This document shows, in pieces, positions 22,844 through 30,536 of a stretch of DNA of 64,000 nucleotides (position 1 is the first letter of the stretch; the number at the start of each line of letters is the position of its first letter). The position numbers and the translations under genes were made by a program. Origin of the DNA: Nilaparvata lugens. Taxonomy: Eukaryota > Arthropoda > Insecta > Hemiptera > Delphacidae. The DNA is taken from assembly GCF_014356525.2 (NCBI RefSeq), contig NC_052505.1:54854808-54918807 (forward strand), in the 5' to 3' direction. A model generated the notes under the pieces. The model was given only the letters and a program-made list of their open reading frames with translations. It was not told the origin of the DNA and searched no databases.

Positions 22844-23332
22844 TTAATTTACCTTCATTTTTTGAAGATCGGTCATCCTCTCGACTGTGTGGACCCTCTT
22901 GGATCCTCCCTCGCCGATAGAGATCTTGATCCTCCCGTCCGATGACCAGACATTCCTATGCCCATGACGGTCGGCCGCAGCGTTGAGGATCTTGAGACGC
23001 TCCGCAGTCAGATCCTCGCGAATGGTGACGCCGGAATCCTTCAGCTTCCTCTTAGCGTCGAAGATCATCTTCCTGGTCCGGTAGCTGCAGAGTCATACTA
23101 TGATGGGTCGGTCCTTGGGTTTAGCTTGCCCTTGTTGAGGTGGTTGACGCCTTCCAACGCGATGCGAGCGGTTGACATCCGCCAGAGTCACAGGCACGTT
23201 CAGCTTCTTGTTGAAGACATCAAGCGCCAGCAGGTCTGTGTCTTCTTTGTCACTCTCCGGGATCCCAAAAATACGTATTGAATGTTGGCGCCCATATTGC
23301 TCGAGGTCGTCGACCTTCAGGTGACAAGACAC
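22844..23332 (-). pseudogene. LINE ORF1-type nucleic-acid-binding protein, fragment
   Basis: Matches the ORF1 protein common in insect LINEs: LEQYGRQHSIRIFGIPES, then NRSHRVGRRQ and RPIIV, then RTRKMIFDAKRKLKDSG.TIREDLT and NVWSSDGRIKI. These correspond to an RRM-like domain that coats the element's RNA. An in-frame TGA (near 23090) separates the two halves. The GC content is higher than the surroundings. No endonuclease or RT follows directly; the ORF2 at 18048-21020 is 1.8 kb away across satellites, so a common origin is possible but not shown. The upstream coiled-coil part is cut by the minisatellite at 23340. Confidence 0.7.
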
Positions 23333-23357
23333 CTCTAGCTCACGAATTCTATCGTGC

Positions 23358-23670
23358 GATGAGGGGGATGAAAAGAGAGAAAGATATATCTCTTTCTCTC
23401 TCTCTTTCTAAGAATAGATTTACCCTTCACCTTGTCCAGTATAGATGAGAGGGATGAAAAGAGAGAAGGATATATCTCTCTCTCACTCTTTCTAAAAATA
23501 GATTTCCCCTTCCCCTTGTCCAGTATAGATGAGGGGGATGAAAAGAGAGAAAGATATATCTCCCTCTCTCTAATAGATTTTCCCTTCCCCTTGCCCAGTA
23601 TAGATGAGGGGGATGAAGAAAGTGAGGGAAAAAAAATTTCCCTTCGAGGGGGAAAATTCCCTCTCTCCAC
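23358..23670. repeat. Minisatellite of four ~75-86-bp units
   Basis: Units begin GATGAGGGGGATGAA at 23358, 23444, 23528 and 23603. Each carries GAGAGAAAGATATATCTC, a CT-rich part and ATAGATTTCCCCTTCCCCTT-like sequence. Open frames on both strands here (e.g. LFSSPSSILDKGKGK) are repeat artefacts. Confidence 0.85.
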
Positions 23671-23836
23671 ATCTATACTGACAGATTAAAGTGAATTGAG
23701 AAATTCCCTATCACTCTACATCTATACTGTCATATTAAAGTGAATTGAGAAATTCCCCCTCTCTCTCTCACTCTCTCTCTCTCTCTCTCTCTCACACATC
23801 TAATGCTATACTGACAGATTAAAGTGAATCCAGAGA
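23668..23836. repeat. Short tandem repeat with CT microsatellite; possible element end
   Basis: Three copies of a unit containing ATACTGACAGATTAAAGTGA (one with CTGTCAT), with a (CT)n run at about 23760-23792. It lies directly outside the last minus-strand gene of the Polinton-like element. Related words (CTGTCAGATTTAGGTGAA, AGATTTAAGTGAA) occur at 59911-59960 beside the second fibre-like gene. Polinton ends carry terminal inverted repeats, but no inverted partner was found after 46550. Confidence 0.5.
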
Positions 23837-23848
23837 GAGGTCAATGAT

Positions 23849-24190
23849 CTAAGTTCTTTTACATTTTTTATCTGCAATATTGTACAAGCATTTCCAAAGT
23901 TCATCGGAATTTTTAACAACAGTTAATGGTGAATCATTTGTACAATCATAATGTAGATGGCCGCTGTCTAGTATATTGAGCAGTTCGAATATCTCAGATA
24001 AAATTGGAAAGTGTACATTTTCTGTTTTTGTTAACGGTAAATCAGCATCTTGACATCCTGTTGAAAATTCAATATTCTTCACAATTGAATCAAATTTGTT
24101 AAATGGAATTCCCATCAAGAGACGAGTTAATTTTTTGAATTTTGAAAAACCATAACACTGCATGTTAACAGCTTCCCAGATGTTTGGCAT
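23849..24190 (-). CDS. Hypothetical protein of the Polinton-like element
   Basis: A 113-codon frame from a true ATG (24190) to a stop at 23849. The peptide starts MPNIWEAVNMQCYGF and ends in a KKCKRT basic tail; I recognise no domain. It is the last gene of the minus-strand virion cluster, about 190 bp downstream of the next one, and may have its own promoter: a TATAC word lies near 24268-24273. It could be a host-interaction gene, but nothing in the sequence shows that. Confidence 0.45.
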   Translation of the reverse strand: MPNIWEAVNMQCYGFSKFKKLTRLLMGIPFNKFDSIVKNIEFSTGCQDADLPLTKTENVHFPILSEIFELLNILDSGHLHYDCTNDSPLTVVKNSDELWKCLYNIADKKCKRT

Positions 24191-24384
24191 GTGTCTCTGT
24201 TCTATAAATTAACAACGTGCACGTGTTGTACCTACAACACTTGCTTGAAGCCACTTGTGTCTCGCTTGTATAAAAAAAGATCACACCACACGCCTTGCTG
24301 TTGACAGGTCTAGCTCTGACCAGCTACTAAACTAAAAAGTGAGTGGGATATTGGAATGAAAAATCATTTGAACACAGAAAACGT

Positions 24385-24660
24385 TTATTTACACATTTCA
24401 CAACAACTATTTATAATTTCATCTTCAATTTTAATTGACTCATCTATACACAAATTATGAGGACGATAATAACATAGATAGTCTCTTATGTCATTTAAAT
24501 TAACCGTGCTTAGAAAAATGTCTTTTAATTGTTTCGCCAAACTATAATTTCCACGAGTTGATTTCCTAATTGCACTTTCACACTCATCATACCAATCAAT
24601 ACAGTTTTTAAACCTCACTTCCAACTCGTTGTCAGCAGCCAACCACTTTCTCGGATCCAT
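24385..24660 (-). CDS. Hypothetical 91-residue protein
   Basis: An intact frame starting MDPRKWLAADNELEV, with cysteines near both ends and a cluster CCEMC at the C-terminus. No family was recognised. A TATA box and a consensus initiator lie directly upstream (24671-24704), giving a predicted leader of about 11 nt. That supports its being expressed as a separate gene. The compact layout matches the other minus-strand genes of the element. Confidence 0.55.
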   Translation of the reverse strand: MDPRKWLAADNELEVRFKNCIDWYDECESAIRKSTRGNYSLAKQLKDIFLSTVNLNDIRDYLCYYRPHNLCIDESIKIEDEIINSCCEMCK

Positions 24661-24670
24661 GATAAGCGAA

Positions 24671-24704
24671 TGAACAAAACTAAGTGTAGGCTGGCACTAT
24701 TATA
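24671..24704 (-). promoter_or_regulatory. TATA box plus initiator
   Basis: Minus strand: TATAATA (24704-24698) and initiator TCATTC with predicted +1 at 24671, 33 bp apart. It drives the 24385-24660 gene. Confidence 0.6.
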
Positions 24705-24745
24705 GAGTAATTAAGTGGTCTTTCCTCATTAATTGCAGACAAACA

Positions 24746-25009
24746 TCATGTACGTGCTCTATGCAGTCTCAATGCATGCATGCAATAAACACACTGAATA
24801 TCTTTTCTGTTGTAGAAGAATCCATAACGAGCAAAGTTTCTTTTCTGCGAATTCATGTACATCGCGGCCATTTTCATACTTTGCATTCGATTGTTTTCAC
24901 ACATGAAATTATTTGTTTGATACATATTTTTAAACAACAAAGAATTATAATGTTGAGCAGAGAACAAAGCACACCGTCCATCTGGTCTATTTTTATGAAT
25001 GTTACACAC
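24746..25009 (-). CDS. BIR-like fragment (IAP-related)
   Basis: The frame reads NFARYGFFYNRKDIQCVYC, the typical centre of a baculoviral IAP repeat (aromatic GFFY, then CxxC zinc ligands). It closely resembles the second BIR-like block of the larger protein at 31225-31848 (YFARNGYFLHKNHYLQCVYC). The frame ends soon after CMHALRLHRART, so the later His and Cys ligands are missing. It is either truncated or spliced. The first codon of the open frame is GTG; internal ATGs lie at 24925 and below. IAP proteins block caspases or signalling in apoptosis, but the incomplete zinc site makes activity doubtful. It lies between a hypothetical gene and the exonuclease-like gene. Confidence 0.5.
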   Translation of the reverse strand: MCNIHKNRPDGRCALFSAQHYNSLLFKNMYQTNNFMCENNRMQSMKMAAMYMNSQKRNFARYGFFYNRKDIQCVYCMHALRLHRART

Positions 25010-25048
25010 ACCATAACACCATGAACTAGTGAAAAAGCTGAAATCGGG

Positions 25049-25624
25049 TTAAGCAAAATCCTCTGGTATACATTGAACGTTAGTATGTAATCTTCTTAAA
25101 AACTTTGCTTTCTCAGTTCCTTTTGTGAAAATTTTCCCATAACCTACAAGGTAATCATGTATTAATGAGACAGTGTATTCTAAATCTCCATCCTCCCATT
25201 TTATTTTATGATAGTGACGTTCTAACCATGTTACATCGTTATACAATTTTGCACTCAATTCTGTCTTTGCAAATAGTGATTTGAAATGGAATACAATATG
25301 ATTATTAAACTGATCAATTATGGCAAGTTCTTTCACAATAATTTGATTACAATCTTGTTTAAACCAGTGAAAATCAACTGTAGCAATTTTTGTACTCGCT
25401 TGCTTGTCCACTTCTTTCTCTTCGGCGGGCTCGTCAAATCCTCTGTCTTTCTCCCTCTCCTCCTCCTCTTCCCGTTTCTGCTCCTCCTCCACCTGCAGCA
25501 GCTTCTGGATCGGTGTACTGCACCTTGGTTCATAATAGAAACTATCGGAATCAAGATCGCACTGGATACCAATAGACTGAGTTTGCGCTTTGTACAAAAT
25601 ATCAGAACATAAAGAATAGGACAT
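25049..25624 (-). CDS. Exonuclease-like protein of invertebrate mobile elements
   Basis: Starts at ATG 25624 (MSYSLCSDILYKAQ...); the open frame extends further upstream only with a GTG. An acidic low-complexity segment (EEEQKREEEEEREKDRG) precedes a domain with VDFHWFKQDCNQIIVKELAI and WLERHYHKIKWEDGDLEY. A C-terminal block IFTKGTEKAKFL ends the domain. This pattern recurs in proteins of insect and cnidarian mobile elements. It looks like an RNase-H-fold exonuclease-type domain, with the acidic residues of VDFHWF and KEL as candidate metal ligands. The fold assignment is from memory of the family and is not proven by motif alone. A TATA/initiator pair lies just upstream. Confidence 0.5.
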   Translation of the reverse strand: MSYSLCSDILYKAQTQSIGIQCDLDSDSFYYEPRCSTPIQKLLQVEEEQKREEEEEREKDRGFDEPAEEKEVDKQASTKIATVDFHWFKQDCNQIIVKELAIIDQFNNHIVFHFKSLFAKTELSAKLYNDVTWLERHYHKIKWEDGDLEYTVSLIHDYLVGYGKIFTKGTEKAKFLRRLHTNVQCIPEDFA

Positions 25625-25659
25625 TTTAGATGTTACCTGTTCAAAGGTGAAACTGATAA

Positions 25660-25692
25660 TGAACCAAATTGTCAGAGTGCACACCTCATATA
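25660..25692 (-). promoter_or_regulatory. TATA box plus initiator
   Basis: Minus strand: TATATGA (25692-25686) and TTCATTAT with predicted +1 at 25660, 32 bp apart. A second initiator-like TCAGTTTC follows six bases later. The leader to ATG 25624 is about 36 nt. Confidence 0.5.
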
Positions 25693-25723
25693 ATATTGCA
25701 GCTGGTGCGTTCTATCAATAAAA

Positions 25724-26953
25724 TTACTGAACTTCTTTCACCATGCTCATCAGAGGTGTGTACTGCATCACACGATTGCTAATTAAAACGCGATAGGCGG
25801 AAGTATTTGCAGGTACTGCACTATTAATTTCTATTTCAATATGAACATCTGTCGATGATTTCAAATGACTTGCTTGGTGTGAACAGTCCACAACAACCAG
25901 CGGTGTTGAATCACAACACGTTTTAAAGTCAATTTCTGTTCCGAGTTCGCTATTGATTGAATGATTATAATACGAGGGCGCGAAATCCAAAAACATCCGG
26001 TATAATACCTCCTTCTTACCTAGCAGATTTTCATATGGATAATACAAATATACTTTAACATTGTAAATACCGCAGCTATCAAAATTAGATATTGATTTTT
26101 CAATTTTATTCTTACGATCGGTTTGAAATGCAATCATAACATATTTTGGACTATCAAAACTTGATGTGGTGCGAACTGCCCAAGAATGGTTAAGTGAATT
26201 TTGCAAATTTGGTGATTTACAAATTTCCCAATGCCGGAAACCTAATTTCAGTGGAGTGTCAGCATCGAGCAGTCTCAAAAATTTCAGCCTTACGTGATCT
26301 TCTAAAGTTATGTAGGGCATTCTCCATTGCAGTTTTGTAATTTTCACACTAACGCTTGTTCCAGTTGCGGACTTAACACAATTTAGGTATGTCGGTGACT
26401 CCAATAAGATGAGTTCCTGTTTCAAATTTAAAATTATTCTTCGAAAATCTTCAAAAAACGGGAGGATTAATTTCAGCGGTACACAGAAAGTGAATTTATT
26501 ATCCATTAGCTCATATCCTGCTCTGTCAAAACCAGCCAAATGATATGTGTTCTTATCGAGCATATTCTTTACTAGTATAGCTTTAATTGTGGATGTTAAT
26601 CCAATCAATCTTGATTTAGAAATTTTCTGACCTGCTAATTCATATCTTATTTCATCAAAAAGGTTGCCGATTACATTACTGCTTAATTTATAGTCTGCCG
26701 CAACTGGTGCATCAGCCGGGTCTGTTCCCGGTTTTGTACAGTTAACTGTTCCCTCAATAAATATGAATGATTTGCAAGGTAAAGAATAGACATCTAAAGA
26801 ATTTATGCCAATACGTGCCTCGTCAGAGTTTTTTATTCCCTGTCCCAAATAAACTGTATGAGTGTGAAATTGGAATTTGGTTATATCATTATAAAACTGA
26901 AGGTCTGTCTCCACGTCCAGAGTTCCACTAATTGCGGCTGCTCCTTCTAACAT
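25724..26953 (-). CDS. Major capsid protein (double jelly-roll type)
   Basis: About 409 residues and uninterrupted. The ATG at 26953 is preferred over a TTG four codons upstream. The N-terminal block LEGAAAISGTLDV..DLQFYNDITKFQFH and NSLDVYSLPCKSFIFIEGTV are typical of Polinton/adintovirus-type major capsid proteins of invertebrate elements. So is NVIGNLFDEIRYELAGQKI.K.R..G.TSTIKA. The C-terminus repeats a strand-rich region (YNVKVYLYYPYENLL, RVMQYTPLMSM). The protein would form the icosahedral shell. It is the longest intact gene of the element. It follows a 51-codon ORF whose stop is 8 nt upstream, and the exonuclease-like gene lies downstream. Confidence 0.75.
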   Translation of the reverse strand: MLEGAAAISGTLDVETDLQFYNDITKFQFHTHTVYLGQGIKNSDEARIGINSLDVYSLPCKSFIFIEGTVNCTKPGTDPADAPVAADYKLSSNVIGNLFDEIRYELAGQKISKSRLIGLTSTIKAILVKNMLDKNTYHLAGFDRAGYELMDNKFTFCVPLKLILPFFEDFRRIILNLKQELILLESPTYLNCVKSATGTSVSVKITKLQWRMPYITLEDHVRLKFLRLLDADTPLKLGFRHWEICKSPNLQNSLNHSWAVRTTSSFDSPKYVMIAFQTDRKNKIEKSISNFDSCGIYNVKVYLYYPYENLLGKKEVLYRMFLDFAPSYYNHSINSELGTEIDFKTCCDSTPLVVVDCSHQASHLKSSTDVHIEIEINSAVPANTSAYRVLISNRVMQYTPLMSMVKEVQ

Positions 26954-26961
26954 TCCGCCAA

Positions 26962-27117
26962 TCAACTATAAAACCAGCCCAACTTTTCTAATATTCTTTC
27001 ACTTTTAGCCGACAAAGCACGTTTGTTTTTAGGTGTTGACGCTCTCATGTTCGTCTCTCTAATGACACTGCGTGTACACGTCTTATTTGAACATGGATTG
27101 AAAACAAGATAACCCAT
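26962..27117 (-). CDS. Small basic ORF upstream of the capsid gene
   Basis: A 51-codon frame from ATG 27117 to TGA 26962-26964, starting MGYLVFNPCSNKTC. It is rich in Arg/Lys/Ser in its second half and ends LEKLGWFYS. Its stop lies 8 nt before the major capsid ATG, in a different frame. No family was recognised. It may be a small core protein, an upstream ORF, or a first exon spliced to something else. Confidence 0.4.
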   Translation of the reverse strand: MGYLVFNPCSNKTCTRSVIRETNMRASTPKNKRALSAKSERILEKLGWFYS

Positions 27118-27122
27118 TATGT

Positions 27123-27818
27123 TTACTTTTGTTTTTCACGTATGTGCAACCTAATTGTAATTGTATTTCCACGGAAATCAATAAACAATCTGTTCTGGTC
27201 TGTTACCTTTACATTAATAGTTTGAATTTGATGCATATTCAAAGGTACATAAATAATCGGCGATGGTACTTCGTTTATTAAATAGCCGCTAGGAACCTTT
27301 GGCAAAAATTCGTAGATTATATGTTTTTGTTTACCATCAGAGTAACTACCACATGCTGAATTACACTCGAGTACAATACTACCAATGCTTGTTATGTTGA
27401 CCAAATGCTGAGAATAATGCCATTTATTTGGTTCCAAAACAACATTATCAAAACCAAGTATCTTACCAATTTAATCAGTACGTGTTAAATCAATAGCTTT
27501 ATCAGAATGAATTTCAATCTTTATAGTATTTGCATTTGCTCGTATAATAAGTTTATTCTTCTTCTTCTCATCAATATTCAATTTATTCTTTAAAGATTTT
27601 ATAATATCCTCAACTTCATATGCACCCGTATCCAGCTCAATTAATCTATCATCATATTTTAAGCTGGAATTTGTTCCTTTGTTAACGTTTGCAATACTAT
27701 TGTAGCTACAAAAATTGATCAATCCAATTTCCCATTCACGATTTTCATCCAATTCTATAATTTCTTGTAAATGTTCGTAGAGGTTACTTGTATTAGATCT
27801 TAATGTTATAACAACCAT
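27123..27818 (-). pseudogene. Minor capsid (penton-like) protein, one in-frame stop
   Basis: Begins at ATG 27818. The N-terminal block (WEIGLINFCSYNSIANV, then GAYEVEDIIKSLKNKLNI) is typical of the second capsid protein of Polinton-type elements. The C-terminal block after the break continues the same family pattern (ACGSYSDGKQKHIIYEFLP, VPSPIIYVPLNM, LFIDFRGNTITIRLHI). A single TAA at 27471-27473 interrupts; both halves are in the same frame and otherwise undamaged. The family provides the vertex protein, partner of the major capsid. The lesion seems recent, because there is no other damage over about 230 codons. Confidence 0.65.
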
Positions 27819-27851
27819 CTTGTAATGTGTGTGTTCACCACAAACACTTAA

Positions 27852-28214
27852 TTACAACTGATTTGCAAGAAACAATAATGTAAGATGACCACAAAAATCA
27901 ATATTTAATGGTTGCATGTGCTCTACATTATAAAATATATTTACTCCAATTTCTTTTTTCCAATATTTGTCCAATTTGTATGGCGGTTGTAAATTTCCAA
28001 TTGGATCAAAATACCAAACATTGGAGCCGACTTTTTTATATGCAACCCATTGTGTACCATCCTCGCTTTCCCTTGCTAAATTCATAATGGCATTCTCGTT
28101 TTTTAGAATTTTTTTGGGTAATGCATCTAGCATATATATACCTCTTAGCCGAATCTGTAATAATTTCGACCGATCAATCAAATCATAATTACTCAATTCT
28201 CCTTCAATATTCAT
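27852..28214 (-). CDS. Adenain-type capsid maturation protease with changed catalytic His
   Basis: A 120-residue open frame starting MNIEGELSNYDL. It shows the adenovirus/Polinton protease pattern: a substrate-side block WVAYKKVG..VWYFDPIGNLQPP, then MQPLNIDFCGH, where Cys (27892-27894) is the nucleophile. The family's catalytic His normally precedes WVAY (G-x-HW). Here the codon at 28050-28052 is CAA, Gln. The Asp/Glu region and the helper Gln are present. The family cleaves capsid precursors inside the virion; with Gln at the His position activity is unlikely. The ATG overlaps the stop of the previous gene by 4 nt (ATGA). Confidence 0.7.
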   Translation of the reverse strand: MNIEGELSNYDLIDRSKLLQIRLRGIYMLDALPKKILKNENAIMNLARESEDGTQWVAYKKVGSNVWYFDPIGNLQPPYKLDKYWKKEIGVNIFYNVEHMQPLNIDFCGHLTLLFLANQL

Positions 28215-28510
28215 GTCTTCTTCTTCTTCTTCCTACTCTTCTTTGTTGTTCTACGTTTCTTAACTTGTTTTTGAGGGAATAAACTCACTCCATATGATGA
28301 TGGCGGTGGTGGAGGAGGTGGAATTGAAACTCTCCCCCCACTAGTTATTTGAGGAAGAGGCTTCAAAAAATACCCTTTTCCTGCAATATGTTTTTTCAAC
28401 TGAGCTATAGCTTTGTGTCTAATATCATTAATATAACTTCTCTTCTCATTCTTCCCCTTCTTCTCCTTCTTCTTTCTCAAAGACCCACCAAACGCCGCTT
28501 TAGCTTTCAT
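28211..28510 (-). CDS. Small basic proline-rich protein (core/pX-like)
   Basis: About 99 residues from ATG 28508-28510, which overlaps the PLA2 stop as ATGA. It is Lys-rich at both ends (LRKKKEKKGKNEKR and KKRRTTKKSRKKKKK) with a run of eight prolines in the middle. Composition and position between PLA2 and protease genes fit a virion DNA-condensing or core protein, as in adenovirus pVII/pX; this is an analogy only. A longer open frame upstream begins with GTG and overlaps the PLA2 gene in another frame, so the ATG is the better start. Confidence 0.5.
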   Translation of the reverse strand: MKAKAAFGGSLRKKKEKKGKNEKRSYINDIRHKAIAQLKKHIAGKGYFLKPLPQITSGGRVSIPPPPPPPSSYGVSLFPQKQVKKRRTTKKSRKKKKKT

Positions 28511-28905
28511 GACATTTGTAGCAAGATAGCAAGGGCTTTCTCGGCAGGAGGTGTTTGTGGATTTTTGAAAATGTCCCACGCAGTGTTTGCTAGAGCCCTG
28601 TCAGCTACCGCTTGAGTTTTATTATTACTATTTTGCATATACGCTATATCATGTACCCTACAGGCTCTATCTAATGAATTTATACCTTGATCACCTCTCT
28701 TTAACCTTTCATTAACCTTTGTGCCCGGGCCACACCACTGGTATCCCGGAATATGAATTTCATCTTGCAGATTGTCAATTACCTTATTTAGAATAGTTGA
28801 TGTGACATTACCTGCCAAACCTGACACACCCTTAAAAAGTTTTGCCGCTGAACTCAAGATTCCTTTACTTCGTTTCCTCGAACTCTGCTTTCTCCTACAT
28901 ACCAT
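28507..28905 (-). CDS. Parvovirus-VP1-like phospholipase A2 protein
   Basis: 132 residues from ATG 28905 (MVCRRKQSSRKRSK...). A basic N-terminus and a glycine/alanine helix (ILSSAAKLFKGVSGLAG) precede the secreted-PLA2-like core. The core comprises IPGYQWCGPGT (calcium loop), then DRACRVHDIAY with the HD catalytic pair, and an Ala-rich C-terminal helix. All key residues are present. In parvoviruses this domain, tethered to the capsid, breaches endosomal membranes during entry; related domains occur in some Polinton/adintovirus-type elements. It is the first gene of the minus-strand virion cluster and ends in a 4-nt ATGA overlap with the basic protein gene. Confidence 0.75.
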   Translation of the reverse strand: MVCRRKQSSRKRSKGILSSAAKLFKGVSGLAGNVTSTILNKVIDNLQDEIHIPGYQWCGPGTKVNERLKRGDQGINSLDRACRVHDIAYMQNSNNKTQAVADRALANTAWDIFKNPQTPPAEKALAILLQMS

Positions 28906-29225
28906 TTTCTCACCTTTCAACTCAATGGTTGAACATTAACTGAGGTTAATTAATTGATTAATCATTACACCAACTCAATCAAAAGAAAATTGAATTGGTT
29001 TAATTTTCAATCGAGTTGGAAATGAATTCACACACTATTGCTATGTGCTTATAACATTGCTTGAATGTTAAGAATATTATTTCAAATAACAAATAATCTG
29101 AAAAGGTGAAGGCAATTTGGAAAGGGAGAAATGACGCCATCGCGCCCACCCATATCTGCAGGAACACGTGCCAAAACATATGTGGGAGGGAGCGAGTCAC
29201 CGAAGCCAGCGCTTGGCTGTATGGC

Positions 29226-29258
<33 letters not shown>

Positions 29259-29299
29259 CTGTGTAGCAGTGGAGACTACTGAGCATGCTCACAACAAAC
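28906..29299. promoter_or_regulatory. Divergent intergenic region between virion and replication modules
   Basis: About 390 bp. It contains (TG)n at 29225-29253, an E-box CACGTG at 29164, and the palindrome GAGCATGCTC at 29281-29290 just upstream of a plus-strand TATA box. Near the virion side, an initiator-like TCAGTT lies at about 28937-28942 on the minus strand, without a TATA box. Open frames on the minus strand (29000-29200) have no convincing coding character. Confidence 0.5.
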
Positions 29300-29335
29300 T
29301 ATAAAAGGGAAGCTCAGCTTATTCAAATATCATTC
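29300..29335 (+). promoter_or_regulatory. TATA box plus perfect initiator, plus strand
   Basis: TATAAAAG at 29300-29307 and TCATTC at 29330-29335, predicted +1 at 29332, 32 bp apart. It is followed by an untranslated exon ending in CACAG and the donor GTAAGA. Confidence 0.7.
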
Positions 29336-29408
29336 ACAACAGAGTGTAAGCAGGTGAACCATACTTCTGTGTTTCTACTATTCATTGTGAACTTATCAAC
29401 AACCACAG
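29332..29408 (+). other. Predicted non-coding first exon
   Basis: Transcribed from the promoter at 29300; ends at the consensus donor CAG|GTAAGA (29408/29409). A strong acceptor, TTCGTTTTTCAG, lies at 31961, 11 nt before the polymerase ATG at 31973. The exon is therefore a plausible 5' leader of the polymerase mRNA, with a 2.55-kb intron spanning two antisense genes. It contains no ATG-started frame of note. Confidence 0.45.
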
Positions 29409-30104
29409 GTAAGAATTGAAAACAATTTTTTTTCTAATATGTACACAATTTATTATTAATCACTACATTATAATATACTACTACTAATTGTAAAGCATCT
29501 CACCACAACATGGTATGAGAATAAGATTGTTAAATTTTAACAATCTTAACGTCAGTCCATGTAGCAGTGACATGCTTCACCACTATTCCTAAATTCTTAC
29601 AATTACCATTAAATTTAATAACTTTTGCAGGAGAAATTATGAACGAAAATCTCTGAGGTAGATATACCTCAGGGATTTTCTTCGTGGATGAAATGTTTAT
29701 TTTTGATATTATGCGTCTGCCATGGTGGTTTGTCTCCTCACGAGCCGAGATGATGCTGTGCGGCACATCTTCCACCAGCTCGCAGAGGGGCGTCCACGGT
29801 TTAGCTGTTGGTGTCTTAACGATTGTGACAAAGTCCATCTCATCCTCCTCCCCTCCCCGCACCTCCTTCATCAGTGGGACAAGCAATGAGTTGTCCTCCA
29901 TTCCAGCACGTTTCTGTTGAAAAATATTTGATAAGTGTCTTATTTGTTTCAGATTATCATCAAATCAGATTCGGCAAATCATACTAGAGAACTTGATCAA
30001 TAGATTCACTACACAATCTCTACATCAGATTATTGTCAGAATCTCAACTTGACATCATCAGATTGACATTCTCTACATAAAGTGAGTAATATCAGTTATT
30101 GAAA

Positions 30105-30445
30105 AAATTATCCTTGCTATCAAATAATTTATACATGATCGATTACTTTAATCAATAATTCAATTTCTTATTGGTTCAAATAATATTGTAACAAATAATT
30201 GATGCATGATCGATTACTTTAAACAATAATAATATCTCATAATTCAATTTCTAATCACTTCAAATAATATTTCCTTGCCATCGAATAATTTATGCATGAT
30301 CGATTACTTTAAACAATAATAATATCTCATAATTCAATTTCTAATTGGTTCAAATAATATTATAACAAATAATTTATGCATGATCGATTACTTTAATCAA
30401 TAATTCATTTTTTAATCACTTCAAATAATATCTCCTTGGTATCAA
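30105..30445. repeat. Four ~70-90-bp tandem repeats, enhancer/hr-like
   Basis: The word CATGATCGATTACTTTAA recurs at 30134, 30205, 30295 and 30379, mostly within AATAATTTATGCATGATCGA, followed by CAATAATAATATCTCATAAT or a shorter version. The words ATGCAT and ATCGAT are palindromic. The repeats are followed by an (AAT)n run at ~30446-30470. They lie in the intron of the accessory gene, between the two transcription modules. Confidence 0.8.
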
Positions 30446-30477
30446 ATAATAATAATAATAATAATAATAATCAAAGG

Positions 30478-30536
30478 CTTGTATGTGTACAGATTTTTTC
30501 CATGTTCGATTGTTAAAAAATCTGTACACATACAAG
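30478..30536. repeat. Perfect 22-bp stem hairpin
   Basis: Arms 30478-30499 and 30515-30536 are exactly complementary, with a 15-nt loop. The stem starts CTTGTATGTGTACAG and ends in a T6/A6 run. It lies 25 bp from the exon 1 donor of the accessory gene. It could be a replication or termination structure, an RNA hairpin in the intron, or a tiny foldback. Confidence 0.85.

Noticed and set aside
22844..23332. Assigning the ORF1 remnant to the LINE at 17.4-21.1 kb
   Set aside because: They are separated by 1.8 kb of satellite and unassigned sequence, so linkage could not be shown.
23427..23689. Overlapping ORFs on both strands with repeated Ser/Pro or Phe/Pro blocks
   Set aside because: They follow the 75-86-bp minisatellite period and have no independent support.
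25333..25612. ORFs in the other frames of the exonuclease-like gene, including a Pro-rich one
   Set aside because: Shadows of the acidic low-complexity coding segment on the opposite or shifted frame.
29000..29200. 66-codon hydrophobic ORF on the minus strand
   Set aside because: Starts with GTG, has no family resemblance and lies across the promoter region; judged non-coding.
29281..29290. GAGCATGCTC fits a p53-type half-site next to the plus-strand TATA box
   Set aside because: A single 10-bp half-site is expected by chance, and no second half was found at a suitable distance.
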